A DNA stretch of 64,000 nucleotides from Paenibacillus plantarum (lineage in GTDB: Bacteria > Bacillota > Bacilli > Paenibacillales > NBRC-103111), in contig NZ_WHNY01000075.1 of assembly GCF_013141695.1 (NCBI RefSeq), positions 620,001 through 684,000 of the forward strand, given 5' to 3'. The notes beneath the pieces are model-generated. The model was not told the DNA's origin, made no database searches, and saw only the letters and a program-made list of their open reading frames with translations. Shown here one piece after another: positions 8,902 through 18,475 of the stretch; position 1 is the first letter of the stretch, and the number at the start of each line of letters is the position of its first letter. The position numbers and the translations under genes were made by a program.

Positions 8902-11900
8902 ATGTTTTTGAAACGGATCGAATTATCCGGATTTAAATCATTCGCGGATCGGACGGAACTCGAATTTGTACGAGGCATAACCGCGGTTGTAGGTCCTAAC
9001 GGGAGTGGGAAGAGTAATATCTCGGACGGGATCCGTTGGGTGTTAGGAGAACAGAGTGCGAAATCTTTGCGTGGCGGTAAAATGGAAGATGTCATTTTCG
9101 CTGGCAGTGATGCACGTCGTGCAGTGAATTATGGGGAAGTCTCGCTCACACTGGATAATTCTTCGCAATCGCTTCCGCTCGACTTTAACGAAGTGACAGT
9201 GACGCGTAGAGTACATCGCAATGGCGATAGTGAATATTTGATCAATAAACAACCTTGTCGCTTGAAAGATATCACGGAGTTGTTCATGGACACCGGTATC
9301 GGGAAAGAAGCGTATTCCATTATTGGACAAGGGCGAATTGAAGAAATTTTGAGTACGAAATCCGAAGATCGTCGAGGCATCTTTGAAGAAGCTTCGGGGA
9401 TTGTTAAATATAAATCACGTAAGCGCGAAGCGGAGAAGAAATTAAACGATACCGAGCAGAATTTGCTGCGGATTCATGATTTAGTTTCAGAGCTCGAGGA
9501 TCAAGTTGAGCCACTTCGTGATCAGGCGGAGAAAGCGATTCGTTTTAAAGAATTGAAAGAAACGCTCAAGAGCAGTGAGATCTCCATGTATGTCCATCAG
9601 ATCGATCAGATCTATGTCGCTTGGAATGATGCTACACAGCTGCTGGCAAAGTTAACGAAAGAGCAAACGGAGCTCTCTACGATTGTGAGCCAGCATGATG
9701 CACATTTAGAGAAGCATCGCTGGGAAACGCGTAGACTAGAAGAAGAACTAGAAAAGCTGCAAGAAAGTTTGCTAGGTCTGAGCGAAGAATTTGAGAAGTG
9801 TGAGGGTCATGGTGAGGTTCTCAAGGAACGAAAGAAGAACTATGTGACGAATCATCAGCAACTCAGCACCACAATCGCCATGCAAGAGCAGCGCAAGTTA
9901 GATAAAGAAGCAGATTTGAGCGAGCAACGTGATAAAATCATTCACATCGGTGCGCAGTTGTTCGAATTCCAAGCCAAACTGACAGCGGAGGAGCAGCGCT
10001 TACAAGGGGTAAGCGGAGGCATCAGTTCATCGCCTGAAGATCAGTTGAAGGGTGAATTGTTGGAAACGCTCAACCGTATGGCACAATCTCGCAATGAAAT
10101 TCGCTACGCCGAGCAGCAAATCGAAAGCATCGGGCGCCGATTGGAGAGACTTGATGAGGAACGTCAGAAGTGGGCGGACCAGCGTGAGAGTATAACACGA
10201 CGCAAGCAGGAACTATCTGCTAAACTGCAAGAAACAGTAGGGGACATAGAAAAAGCTAGGCAAGACTATGTTCAATTTACCCAAGCCTTGAAGAGTAAGC
10301 AAGGGTTGCTGGATGAAGCCCAGACAATGGTGCGGAAATGGGAGCAAAAGCTCGATGCGTTAATATCTCGTCGCGACACCATGAAAGAAATGGCCAATGA
10401 TTACGATGGTTTCCAACAAGGTGTTAAGGAAGTTCTTAAAGCGAAAACGCGCAAAGATCTGCGCGGCATTCGCGGTGCGGTGGCCGAGCTTGTCAAAGTG
10501 CCTGCTAATGTGGAAGTTGCCATTGAAACAGCCCTAGGTGGTGCTTTGCAAAATATTATCGTGGAGACAGAAGCAGATGGTCGCGAAGCTATTGCCTTCT
10601 TGAAGCGTCGTCAAATGGGACGAGCTACTTTCTTGCCAATGAATGTCATTCGTGGACGCTCGATATCTGATCATGAGAGTCAGACATTGAAAGCCTCGAA
10701 GGGTTTTGTTGGGATTGCGGTTGACCTCGTTTCTTTCGATTCGACGTATACGAATATATTCTCCAGTCTATTAGGGAATGTCGTCGTAGCTGAGAGTTTA
10801 GAAGATGCCAACCATATCGCTGCCAAAGCGCAGTACCGCTACCGTGTCGTGACGCTCGAAGGAGACGTTGTTAACCCAGGTGGTTCCATGACAGGCGGAA
10901 GCTTACAGAAGAAATCGACGAATTTGTTGGGGCGTCAACGTCAAATCGAAGAACTGGATGCTGAGATCGCAACTTCTGAGGGGCAGCTTAGTGGTCTACG
11001 CAGTCAATCCAGCTCGTTGAAGCGAGAAATTACCGATGAAATGCTGAAAGTTGAACAGCTTCGACAATTGGGTGAACAGCAGCGAATTACGGAGCAGCAA
11101 ATTCGCGCGGAATTGAATCCGCTGGAATCTGAAAGCCGCACAGTTGAAGAGCAGCTGACGTTGGATAGCCAAGACAGAAACGCGCTAATGGGTGAACGAA
11201 CTGATTTTGGCCGTAAAAAAGTCGAAAGCGAAGCAAACCTTGCACAGCTTCAAGAGGAGGAAGCTTCTCTTCAACAAGCAATTCGTGATGCCGAAAGCTC
11301 ACGTAAAGCTAGTGAGTCAGAAAAAGAAGAGCTGCAAAGCCAATTGACGGATTTGAAAGTGAAAGTGGCGTCAACATCTCAAGAGAAGCAGTCCCTTCAA
11401 GATCAACAAAGGCGCTTACAGCAGGATCTAAGTGATGTGGAGCGTGAGATTGAAGTCAATCGCGGCCTGTTAACTCAGTTAGAAAGCGATATGGCAACGC
11501 TTGAACAAGAAACGGTTCTGCAAATTGAGCTCTTAAATGATTTGAAGCTTAAGAAGCAGCAATGTTCTGAAAGTATCGAATACAAGCGTGCTGAGCGTAT
11601 GGACTGGTTACAGAAGCTTGAGCATGGCGAAAATGAGACACGTACGCAGCGTATTCAACTGAAACAAGTGGAAGAAAATCTCCATCAAACAGAGGTTCGC
11701 GTGACGCGTCTTGATGTGGAGCTTGAGAACTTACTCAAAAAGCTTGCGGAAGAATATGAACTTAGCTACGAGCTGGCGAAAATGCGTTACCCAGTACCTG
11801 AGGATATTCTGGGTACACAGACTAAAGTACGTGAGCTCAAACGTGAAATAGCTTCACTAGGTGATGTCAACCTTGGTGCAATTGAAGAATACGCGCGTGT

Positions 11901-12477
11901 ATCTGAACGCTTCGAGTTCTTGAGCTCCCAGAAGGATGATTTGATCGAAGCCAAAACAACCTTGTACCAGGTTATTCGTGAAATGGATCTAGAGATGTCT
12001 AAACGCTTTAAAACGACGTTTGATGCGATTCGCTCCCATTTTGGAGTCGTGTTTGCGAAGTTGTTCGGCGGCGGCCGCGCAGATTTAATTCTGTCGGAAC
12101 CAGAGAATATGCTTGACACGGGCATTGAGATTGTGGCTCAGCCGCCAGGCAAAAAGCTGCAAAACCTACAATTGCTATCTGGTGGCGAACGTGCTTTGAC
12201 TGCGATTGCGCTCTTGTTCTCCATTATTCGTGTAAAACCAGTGCCATTCTGCGTACTAGATGAGGTAGAAGCCGCGTTAGATGAGGCGAACGTATCTCGT
12301 TTTGCCGAGTATTTACGAGAATTCTCGGAAATGACGCAATTTATTGTTGTCACACACCGTAAAGGAACGATGGAAGAAGCTGATGTGTTGTATGGTGTCA
12401 CCATGCAAGAAGGCGGCGTTTCGAAGCTTGTTTCTGTCCGTTTAGAGGATGAGGAAGCGACAATGACAGCCTCTTAA
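8902..12477 (+). CDS. smc: Chromosome segregation ATPase SMC
   Basis: 1191 aa. The DNA-loop-extruding condensin subunit that organises and separates daughter chromosomes with ScpA and ScpB. Walker A GPNGSGKSN with Lys37 is at the N-terminus; two long coiled coils (about 165-500 and 670-1010) flank a hinge near 510-660 ending in GGSMTGG. The C-terminal half of the ATPase carries the signature LSGGERAL (Ser1093) and Walker B with Asp1120-Glu1121. Full family length. GAGGTGAG is 5 bases before the ATG. It lies after the rnc terminator, so a promoter is expected in 8853-8900, but only a TACAAT -10 (8878-8883) is visible. Confidence 0.98.
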   Translation: MFLKRIELSGFKSFADRTELEFVRGITAVVGPNGSGKSNISDGIRWVLGEQSAKSLRGGKMEDVIFAGSDARRAVNYGEVSLTLDNSSQSLPLDFNEVTVTRRVHRNGDSEYLINKQPCRLKDITELFMDTGIGKEAYSIIGQGRIEEILSTKSEDRRGIFEEASGIVKYKSRKREAEKKLNDTEQNLLRIHDLVSELEDQVEPLRDQAEKAIRFKELKETLKSSEISMYVHQIDQIYVAWNDATQLLAKLTKEQTELSTIVSQHDAHLEKHRWETRRLEEELEKLQESLLGLSEEFEKCEGHGEVLKERKKNYVTNHQQLSTTIAMQEQRKLDKEADLSEQRDKIIHIGAQLFEFQAKLTAEEQRLQGVSGGISSSPEDQLKGELLETLNRMAQSRNEIRYAEQQIESIGRRLERLDEERQKWADQRESITRRKQELSAKLQETVGDIEKARQDYVQFTQALKSKQGLLDEAQTMVRKWEQKLDALISRRDTMKEMANDYDGFQQGVKEVLKAKTRKDLRGIRGAVAELVKVPANVEVAIETALGGALQNIIVETEADGREAIAFLKRRQMGRATFLPMNVIRGRSISDHESQTLKASKGFVGIAVDLVSFDSTYTNIFSSLLGNVVVAESLEDANHIAAKAQYRYRVVTLEGDVVNPGGSMTGGSLQKKSTNLLGRQRQIEELDAEIATSEGQLSGLRSQSSSLKREITDEMLKVEQLRQLGEQQRITEQQIRAELNPLESESRTVEEQLTLDSQDRNALMGERTDFGRKKVESEANLAQLQEEEASLQQAIRDAESSRKASESEKEELQSQLTDLKVKVASTSQEKQSLQDQQRRLQQDLSDVEREIEVNRGLLTQLESDMATLEQETVLQIELLNDLKLKKQQCSESIEYKRAERMDWLQKLEHGENETRTQRIQLKQVEENLHQTEVRVTRLDVELENLLKKLAEEYELSYELAKMRYPVPEDILGTQTKVRELKREIASLGDVNLGAIEEYARVSERFEFLSSQKDDLIEAKTTLYQVIREMDLEMSKRFKTTFDAIRSHFGVVFAKLFGGGRADLILSEPENMLDTGIEIVAQPPGKKLQNLQLLSGGERALTAIALLFSIIRVKPVPFCVLDEVEAALDEANVSRFAEYLREFSEMTQFIVVTHRKGTMEEADVLYGVTMQEGGVSKLVSVRLEDEEATMTAS

Positions 12478-12509
12478 GGTGAAATTAAAGAGTTGATATG
12501 GGAGGAACT

Positions 12510-13499
12510 ATGAGTTTTTTTAAACGATTGAAAGAAAGTATTTCGGGTAAGGCTGAGGCAGTAACCAATAAATTTAAGGAAGGTTTAACGAAAACGCGTG
12601 ATGCGTTCGTAAACCGTGTCGATGATTTATTTAGCCGACGTAAGAAGATTGATGAAGATTTCTATGAAGAACTGGAAGAAATTCTAATTGGCGCAGACGT
12701 TGGCGTGAATACGGTTCTGAAGTTGATTGATGAGCTTCGTGCTGAGGTTAAGAAACGTAAAATTGAAGATCCCGCGGAACTGCAACCAATCCTTTCAGAA
12801 AAACTGATTGAGTTGTTAAAAGGGGATGCAGATGCTGGGCTAAACATCAATCCTAATGGCTTAACAGTAATCCTGTTCGTTGGCGTTAACGGTGTGGGTA
12901 AGACGACGACGATTGGCAAAATGGCTCACATGTTCAAATCGCAAGGGAAGAAAGTGTTGATGGCTGCTGGTGATACGTTCCGTGCCGGTGCCATTGAGCA
13001 GCTTGAAACTTGGGGCGAGCGCGTTGGTGTTGATGTCATTAAGCAACAATCTGGCGCAGATCCTGCCGCGGTTATGTATGATGCTGTACAGGCTGCCAAA
13101 ACACGCGGTGTGGACATTCTTTTGTGCGATACGGCGGGGCGTTTGCAGAACAAAGTGAATTTGATGGAGGAGCTTAACAAGATTTATCGTGTGATCCAAC
13201 GCGAAGTTCCTGATGCACCTCATGAAGTTATTCTTGTTCTGGATGCTACGACTGGTCAAAATGCACTTAGCCAAGCTAAGCTATTCGGTGATAAAACAGG
13301 ATTGACGGGGTTGGTTTTGTCCAAATTAGATGGAACGGCGAAAGGCGGAATCGTTGTGGCGATCCGTCAAGAACTCTCTCTGCCGGTTAAATTTGTGGGG
13401 CTTGGTGAGAAAATGGATGATCTTCAAGCGTTCGATTCTGAGCAGTTTGTGCATGCGCTTTTTGGTAAATGGATAGGTGAAAATACTGACAAGGTATAA
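12510..13499 (+). CDS. ftsY: Signal recognition particle receptor FtsY
   Basis: 329 aa SRP GTPase that docks the Ffh-ribosome complex at the membrane. The NG domain shows G1 GVNGVGKTT with Lys131, the RAGAIEQL insertion-box motif, DTAGR, and SKLDGTAKGG. The N-terminal acidic region is short, as usual in Gram-positives. The ATG at 12510 is set by GGGAGGA just upstream; an in-frame ATG at 12498 precedes that site and would lack one. 32 bases after smc, so probably cotranscribed with it. Confidence 0.97.
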   Translation: MSFFKRLKESISGKAEAVTNKFKEGLTKTRDAFVNRVDDLFSRRKKIDEDFYEELEEILIGADVGVNTVLKLIDELRAEVKKRKIEDPAELQPILSEKLIELLKGDADAGLNINPNGLTVILFVGVNGVGKTTTIGKMAHMFKSQGKKVLMAAGDTFRAGAIEQLETWGERVGVDVIKQQSGADPAAVMYDAVQAAKTRGVDILLCDTAGRLQNKVNLMEELNKIYRVIQREVPDAPHEVILVLDATTGQNALSQAKLFGDKTGLTGLVLSKLDGTAKGGIVVAIRQELSLPVKFVGLGEKMDDLQAFDSEQFVHALFGKWIGENTDKV

Positions 13500-13502
13500 T
13501 GC

Positions 13503-13531
13503 TTGACAATCATCTTGGAATTCAGTATGAT
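13503..13531 (+). promoter_or_regulatory. SigA promoter for ylxM-ffh
   Basis: TTGACA (13503-13508), 17 bases, TATGAT (13526-13531). It starts 4 bases after the ftsY stop and lies 50 bases before ylxM. Confidence 0.8.
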
Positions 13532-13580
13532 AGGTTCTGTTGTGCTGGTGTCAAGTGTGCAACCTTTACGGAGGTAGATT

Positions 13581-13931
13581 ATGACTGTCGATCCTATGTT
13601 GGAGAAAACGAATCGCATTAACCTGCTGTTTGATTTCTATGAAGCATTGTTGACCGATAAACAGCGAACATTTCTTGAACTGTACTTCCATGATGATTAC
13701 TCCCTCGGGGAGATTGCTGAGAACTTCACGATCAGCCGCCAAGCGGTCTATGAGCATATCAAACGTGCGGAATTGACACTGCAGGAATATGAGAGTAAGT
13801 TAAAGCTGTTACATAAGCACGAACAACGCATGAAGCTGCGTCAAGATTTAGAAGTTGGATTGAGTGATTGTGATCCATCGCTAAAGAGGAAAGTGACAGA
13901 GCTTTTTGATACAATAGTAGGGATGGATTGA
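13581..13931 (+). CDS. ylxM: YlxM/p13-like DNA-binding protein of the SRP locus
   Basis: 116 aa, helical. Residues 22-60 resemble sigma-70 region 4 ([41 protein letters not shown]), a helix-turn-helix. YlxM is encoded before ffh in most Firmicutes and has been reported to bind the SRP and stimulate its GTPases in streptococci; a DNA target has not been established. CGGAGGT lies 7 bases before the ATG. First gene after a strong promoter, 30 bases from ffh. Confidence 0.93.
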   Translation: MTVDPMLEKTNRINLLFDFYEALLTDKQRTFLELYFHDDYSLGEIAENFTISRQAVYEHIKRAELTLQEYESKLKLLHKHEQRMKLRQDLEVGLSDCDPSLKRKVTELFDTIVGMD

Positions 13932-13961
13932 AACCTTAGTTAGAAGCAGGAGGTGAAGCGC

Positions 13962-15320
13962 ATGGCATTTGAAGGATTAGCAAACCGATTGCAGAATGTG
14001 TTCGGCAAGCTGAGAAGCAAAGGTAAGCTGACGGAAGAAGATGTAGGCGAAGCGCTTCGCGAGGTACGATTGGCACTGCTTGAAGCGGACGTTAACTTTA
14101 AAGTTGTGAAAGACTTTATTGCGAAGGTGAAAGAGCAAGCGATCGGACAAGAAGTTCTGAAATCTTTCACGCCGGGCATGGTAGTTATCGATATCGTGAA
14201 CAAAGAACTTACAGCTCTTATGGGTGGTACACAAAGTAAGCTAGCGCGTTCGAATCGACCGCCGACGGTTATTATGATGGCTGGTTTGCAAGGGGCTGGT
14301 AAAACAACGACCTCAGGTAAATTGGCTAAAATGTTGTTGAAACAGAATCACAGACCGCTTCTTGTTGCGTGTGACATTTATCGTCCCGCGGCGATTAAGC
14401 AGTTGGAAGTACTGGGTGAACAACTGAAGGTTCCGGTTTTCTCATTAGGTGATAAAGTGAACCCTGTTGAGATTGCCAAAGCGGGTCTTCAACATGCGAA
14501 GGATAACGGTAATGACTATGTGATTATCGATACCGCAGGTCGCTTGCACATTGATGAAAACCTTATGGACGAGTTGAAGAATGTACGTGAAGCTACGAGC
14601 CCAGATGAGATTTTGCTAGTTGTCGATGCGATGACTGGGCAAGATGCAGTCAATGTTGCAGAGAGCTTCCATCAACAGCTTGAATTATCTGGTGTTGTGT
14701 TAACCAAACTAGATGGAGATACGCGCGGTGGTGCTGCGTTATCCGTCAAGGCGGTAACAGGTTGTCCGATTAAGTTCGTAGCCAGCGGCGAGAAAATGGA
14801 TGCTTTAGAGCCATTTTATCCTGACCGTATGGCATCAAGAATTCTCGGTATGGGCGATATGCTCTCCTTAATTGAGAAGGCGCAAGCTGGTATCGATATG
14901 GATAAGGCGAAAGAGATGGAGCGCAAAATGCGCAACGCGGAATTCACCTTCGAGGACTTCATTGAGCAGATGGAGCAAGTGAAGAAAATGGGGCCACTTG
15001 ACCAAATTCTTGATATGCTTCCTGGTGCGAACAAGATTAAAGGCATGAAAGATATGAAGGTTGACGAGAAGCAAATGGCTCGCGTTGAAGCTATTGTGAA
15101 GTCGATGACAACTGAAGAGAAACGTAAGCCTGAGCTGTTGAATGCAAATCGTCGCAAACGGATTGCAGCAGGTAGCGGAAACACGGTGCAAGAAGTCAAT
15201 CGTTTCATTAAGCAATTCGATGATATGCGTAAGATGATGAAGCAGTTCTCGGGTATGATGGGACCGAAAGGTGCCAAAGGCATGAAGAAGTTAGGCAAGG
15301 GATTCAAATTTCCCTTTTAA
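13962..15320 (+). CDS. ffh: Signal recognition particle protein Ffh
   Basis: 452 aa. The GTPase that binds signal peptides and SRP RNA. NG domain: G1 GLQGAGKTTTSGK with Lys114, DTAGRLHID, TKLDGDTRGGAAL. From about residue 300 the methionine-rich M domain begins, with many Met-Lys repeats (MRKMMKQFSGMMG near the end) and the RNA-binding segment NANRRKRIAAGSG. The ATG at 13962 is set by CAGGAGGTG; a GTG inside that site is in frame but not used. Cotranscribed with ylxM and probably with rpsP. Confidence 0.98.
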   Translation: MAFEGLANRLQNVFGKLRSKGKLTEEDVGEALREVRLALLEADVNFKVVKDFIAKVKEQAIGQEVLKSFTPGMVVIDIVNKELTALMGGTQSKLARSNRPPTVIMMAGLQGAGKTTTSGKLAKMLLKQNHRPLLVACDIYRPAAIKQLEVLGEQLKVPVFSLGDKVNPVEIAKAGLQHAKDNGNDYVIIDTAGRLHIDENLMDELKNVREATSPDEILLVVDAMTGQDAVNVAESFHQQLELSGVVLTKLDGDTRGGAALSVKAVTGCPIKFVASGEKMDALEPFYPDRMASRILGMGDMLSLIEKAQAGIDMDKAKEMERKMRNAEFTFEDFIEQMEQVKKMGPLDQILDMLPGANKIKGMKDMKVDEKQMARVEAIVKSMTTEEKRKPELLNANRRKRIAAGSGNTVQEVNRFIKQFDDMRKMMKQFSGMMGPKGAKGMKKLGKGFKFPF

Positions 15321-15357
15321 ATAATGGTGTTTATTCTAAGTAGGAGGTGATTTTTCA

Positions 15358-15630
15358 ATGGCAGTACGTATTCGTCTTAAACGTGTAGGCGCTCATAAAG
15401 CTCCTTTCTACCGTGTCGTGGTTTCGGATTCCCGTTCCCCGCGTGATGGTCGTTTTATCGAAGAAATCGGTACTTATAATCCAATTGCTGAACCAGCAGC
15501 TGTGGTTCTTGATGAGGAAAAAGCGCTTAAATGGCTTCAAACTGGCGCTCAACCGTCCGATACAGTTCGCAGCCTGTTCTCAAAAGCAGGTTTGATGACT
15601 AAGTTTCACGAGCTGAAATTACAGAAGTAA
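15358..15630 (+). CDS. rpsP: 30S ribosomal protein S16
   Basis: 90 aa, [19 protein letters not shown] and [16 protein letters not shown] are diagnostic of S16, an early-binding protein of the 16S rRNA body. Strong TAGGAGGTG before the ATG. Starts the rpsP-khpA-rimM-trmD-rplS group typical of Firmicutes. Confidence 0.98.
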   Translation: MAVRIRLKRVGAHKAPFYRVVVSDSRSPRDGRFIEEIGTYNPIAEPAAVVLDEEKALKWLQTGAQPSDTVRSLFSKAGLMTKFHELKLQK

Positions 15631-15656
15631 TCTGTTATCTTTCGGAGGGTGGGTTC

Positions 15657-15887
15657 ATGAAGGATCTTATCACCGTTATTGCTAAGGCTCTTGTCGATCA
15701 TCCGGAAGAGGTACGTGTCGCTGTGGTGGAGAAAGAGGACAAGATCGAGTACAGGCTTTCTGTTCATCCCGACGATGTCGGTAAAGTGATTGGCAAGCAA
15801 GGCAAGATTGCGAAATCGCTCCGTACGGTTGTCACGTCGGCAGCTGTGAAAGAAACGAAGCGGGTAGCCGTTGAAATCGTTTCATAA
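15657..15887 (+). CDS. khpA: KH-domain RNA-binding protein KhpA (YlqC)
   Basis: 76 aa single type-II KH domain with the RNA-contact loop GKQG in VGKVIGKQGKIAKSLR (about residues 41-56). KhpA pairs with KhpB (Jag) and in streptococci affects cell division and small RNA function. CGGAGGGTGGG lies before the ATG. 26 bases after rpsP and followed by a terminator-like hairpin. Confidence 0.95.
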   Translation: MKDLITVIAKALVDHPEEVRVAVVEKEDKIEYRLSVHPDDVGKVIGKQGKIAKSLRTVVTSAAVKETKRVAVEIVS

Positions 15888-15894
15888 GAAATGA

Positions 15895-15922
15895 GGTTAG
15901 GATTCAATTCCTAGCCTTTTTT
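15895..15922 (+). terminator. Terminator after khpA
   Basis: Eight-base stem GGTTAGGA / TCCTAGCC (one G-U pair), loop TTCAAT, then six T. It may separate rpsP-khpA from rimM-trmD or act as an attenuator. Confidence 0.75.
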
Positions 15923-15969
15923 CGCATATGAAAAGAAGGTAATTTAATGTGGAGGTTGGGCAAGCGCAT

Positions 15970-16485
15970 ATGACGGAGAAATTAGTGACGGTTGGAAAAG
16001 TCGTAAATAGCCACGGGATTCGTGGAGAGCTAAAAATCGTGCCAGAAACAGATTTTCCAGAACGGTTCGATGTGGGAAATTCATTAATCATTGTAGACTC
16101 TCAAAATAAGCAAACGCCGGTGACAGTGAAAACGTCCCGCTTACATAAAAACGTATTTATTGTCTTGTTCAGTCAATTCTCGAATATTAATGATGTTGAG
16201 AAATATAAAGGCTCCCTGCTCAAGATTGAGGCTAAGGATCAAATGCCGCTAGAAGAGGGCGAGTATTATTATCACGAAATTATCGGCTGTAAAGTCGTCA
16301 CAGAAGATGAGCAAGAGCTAGGACTGATCTCTGAAATACTAACGCCAGGAGCTAATGATGTCTGGGTGGTTTCTTTACCAAAAGGTAAGCAGCTATTACT
16401 TCCCGTGATTGATGATGTCATTCTAAAAGTGGATATTCCGAACAAAACAATTCGGATTCATTTGATGGAAGGGTTATTGGAATGA
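15970..16485 (+). CDS. rimM: 16S rRNA processing protein RimM
   Basis: 171 aa from this ATG. Assists maturation of the 30S head by acting on S19 and 16S rRNA. N-terminal barrel with [15 protein letters not shown] and a C-terminal PRC-barrel ([33 protein letters not shown]). The start is a choice between ATG 15970, which gives the [10 protein letters not shown] start usual for the family, and GTG 15949, which has the better-spaced site (AGAAGGT, 8 bases). The stop overlaps trmD by four bases. Confidence 0.93.
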   Translation: MTEKLVTVGKVVNSHGIRGELKIVPETDFPERFDVGNSLIIVDSQNKQTPVTVKTSRLHKNVFIVLFSQFSNINDVEKYKGSLLKIEAKDQMPLEEGEYYYHEIIGCKVVTEDEQELGLISEILTPGANDVWVVSLPKGKQLLLPVIDDVILKVDIPNKTIRIHLMEGLLE

Positions 16486-17246
16486 GAGTTGATGTCTTAA
16501 CCTTATTCCCAGAAATGTTTGAGGGTGTATTCTCCTCCAGTATTTTAGGGAAAGCGCGTGATAAAGGAATCGTTTCCCTGAGCACGGTTAATTTTCGGGA
16601 TTATTCCACGAACAAGCATAATACCGTTGACGATTACCCTTATGGCGGCGGCGGGGGCATGGTGCTGAAGCCAGAACCGATTTTTGGTGCCGTCGAAGAT
16701 TTGCCAACGCATCAAACAGCTGAAGGAGTAGCTGTAAAGCCGCGGGTCATCCTGTTATGCCCTCAGGGGGAGACTTTCACCCAGAAGAAAGCGGAAGAGT
16801 TGGCTGGAGAAGAGCATCTTGTGTTTATTTGCGGTCACTATGAGGGTTATGATGAACGGATTAGGCAGTACCTGGTGACGGACGAGCTATCTGTAGGTGA
16901 TTATGTACTAACCGGCGGTGAAATACCCGCTATGGTCATTATAGACAGCGTAGTGAGACTACTACCTGGGGTACTTGGGAATGAGATGTCCGCTGTGACG
17001 GATTCTTTCTCAACGGGGCTTCTGGAGTATCCTCATTATACACGTCCTGCCAAGTTCAGAGATTGGGAAGTTCCTGAGATGCTTCTGTCTGGTCACCATG
17101 CCAATGTGAAAAAATGGCGGAACAAAGAGTCACTCATCCGTACCTTAGAGCGCCGGCCAGATCTGCTTGAGGGCAGAATATTGTCCAAAGAGGAAAAACT
17201 ATGGGTGGCTGAATGGAAAAAGCAACAACAAGAACAAAATAATTAA
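16482..17246 (+). CDS. trmD: tRNA (guanine-37-N1) methyltransferase TrmD
   Basis: 254 aa SPOUT-class methyltransferase that makes m1G37 in tRNAs reading CNN codons and prevents frameshifting. Knot motifs are clear: LLCPQGE near 90, [13 protein letters not shown] near 110 and [11 protein letters not shown] near 132, followed by the C-terminal domain with [22 protein letters not shown] split over about 185-205. The start is coupled to rimM by an ATGA overlap. Confidence 0.97.
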   Translation: MRVDVLTLFPEMFEGVFSSSILGKARDKGIVSLSTVNFRDYSTNKHNTVDDYPYGGGGGMVLKPEPIFGAVEDLPTHQTAEGVAVKPRVILLCPQGETFTQKKAEELAGEEHLVFICGHYEGYDERIRQYLVTDELSVGDYVLTGGEIPAMVIIDSVVRLLPGVLGNEMSAVTDSFSTGLLEYPHYTRPAKFRDWEVPEMLLSGHHANVKKWRNKESLIRTLERRPDLLEGRILSKEEKLWVAEWKKQQQEQNN

Positions 17247-17293
17247 GTCCTCAGAATCTTCTCTATTGAATTAATCTTGGGACTATGATATTA

Positions 17294-17409
17294 TATATTC
17301 TGTTGTGATTTTTTCAACAGTTCGAGTCTGGTGGTCCTCTACGCATAACAACTTAGATATTACTAACTATTAGCGGAATGAACACCTGTGTGGAAGGAGG
17401 GAGTCAACT
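17294..17409 (+). promoter_or_regulatory. rplS: Possible rplS leader
   Basis: The 163-base gap between trmD and rplS holds an AT-rich segment with -10-like TATATT (17294-17299) and a hairpin CTGTTG (17300-17305) / CAACAG (17315-17320), then about 75 unexplained bases before a strong ribosome binding site. Firmicutes carry a conserved L19 leader RNA at this place. I cannot confirm the covariance model by eye. Confidence 0.35.
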
Positions 17410-17751
17410 ATGAATCTTATTCAAGAGATTACGAAAGAGCAACTCCGTACGGATATTCCTAATTTCCGTCCAGGAGACACACTTAAAGTACACGTAAAAG
17501 TTATCGAGGGTACACGTGAGCGTATTCAGCTGTTCGAAGGTGTTGTTATTAAACGCCACGGCGGTGGAATCAGCGAAACGTTTACAGTTCGTAAAATTTC
17601 TTACGGTGTGGGTGTGGAAAGAACTTTCCCATTCCATTCTCCGAAGATTGACAAGATTGAAGTGGCTCGCCGTGGTAAAGTTCGTCGTGCGAAACTTTAT
17701 TATCTGCGTGGTCTTCGTGGTAAAGCAGCAAGAATTAAAGAAATTCGATAG
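17410..17751 (+). CDS. rplS: 50S ribosomal protein L19
   Basis: 113 aa. [33 protein letters not shown] and [17 protein letters not shown] identify L19, which lies at the 30S-50S interface. GGAAGGAGGGAG lies before the ATG. It has a long leader and a strong terminator of its own, so it is expressed as a unit even though it closes the trmD group. Confidence 0.98.
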   Translation: MNLIQEITKEQLRTDIPNFRPGDTLKVHVKVIEGTRERIQLFEGVVIKRHGGGISETFTVRKISYGVGVERTFPFHSPKIDKIEVARRGKVRRAKLYYLRGLRGKAARIKEIR

Positions 17752-17758
17752 TAAAATG

Positions 17759-17795
17759 GGGGGCTTGTTCAGTCAAGTCTCCTTTTCATTTTTTC
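17759..17795 (+). terminator. Terminator after rplS
   Basis: Nine-base stem GGGGGCTTG (17759-17767) / CAAGTCTCC (17774-17782), loop TTCAGT, then TTTTCATTTTTT. Confidence 0.8.
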
Positions 17796-17852
17796 TGTAC
17801 ATAATAGGACATAATAGAGATCATACCAAAACTGGAAGAGAGGCCGTCAGGG

Positions 17853-18464
17853 ATGGAAAATAACGATCAAATGCAACCTAATCAGCCGATCAGTGCTACA
17901 CCAGCAAAGACCGTGCAAACAAAAAGTGAAACGTGGGAATGGATTAAAGCGCTAGTAATTGCAGGAGTACTTGTTATTATTATTCGTTGGTTTCTCTTCT
18001 CCCCATTTATTGTTGATGGAGATTCGATGCATCCGAATTTCTTTACAGGCGAGCGATTGATCGTCAATAAAATCGTGTACGATATTCGTGATCCGAAGCG
18101 CGGTGAAGTCATCGTTTTCCACGCACCTGAAGGCAAAGATTATATTAAGCGTGTCATCGCCCTACCTGGAGAAACCGTGAAGGTAGTTGGGGACAAGGTG
18201 TACATTAACGGTGAAGAATTGGCCCAACCTTTTATTCAAGCTGCGATTGATCAAGCGGTTAAAGAAGGCCATCCTTACAATACATTACTGGATTTCCCGG
18301 AAACGAAAGTGCCGGAAGGCGAGATTTTTGCCATGGGTGATAATCGTCCGAATTCCAAAGATAGTCGTACGAAAAGTGTTGGCTTTGTGCCTTACAATAA
18401 AATCGTAGGCCGTGCAGAAGTGATTTTCTGGCCGGTGAAGAAAATTAGTTTCATACATTTTTGA
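17853..18464 (+). CDS. lepB: Signal peptidase I
   Basis: 203 aa membrane serine protease that removes signal peptides of secreted proteins. One transmembrane helix (about 30-50) with a cytoplasmic N-tail, then box B GDSMHPN with nucleophile Ser58 and box D with base Lys99 (YIKRVIALPGE); box E GDNRPNSKDSR is present. Single-span SipS-like architecture typical of Gram-positives. It follows the rplS terminator; a promoter is expected within 17796-17840 but I could not define one. Confidence 0.95.
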   Translation: MENNDQMQPNQPISATPAKTVQTKSETWEWIKALVIAGVLVIIIRWFLFSPFIVDGDSMHPNFFTGERLIVNKIVYDIRDPKRGEVIVFHAPEGKDYIKRVIALPGETVKVVGDKVYINGEELAQPFIQAAIDQAVKEGHPYNTLLDFPETKVPEGEIFAMGDNRPNSKDSRTKSVGFVPYNKIVGRAEVIFWPVKKISFIHF

Positions 18465-18475
18465 GGTGAAGAGAA

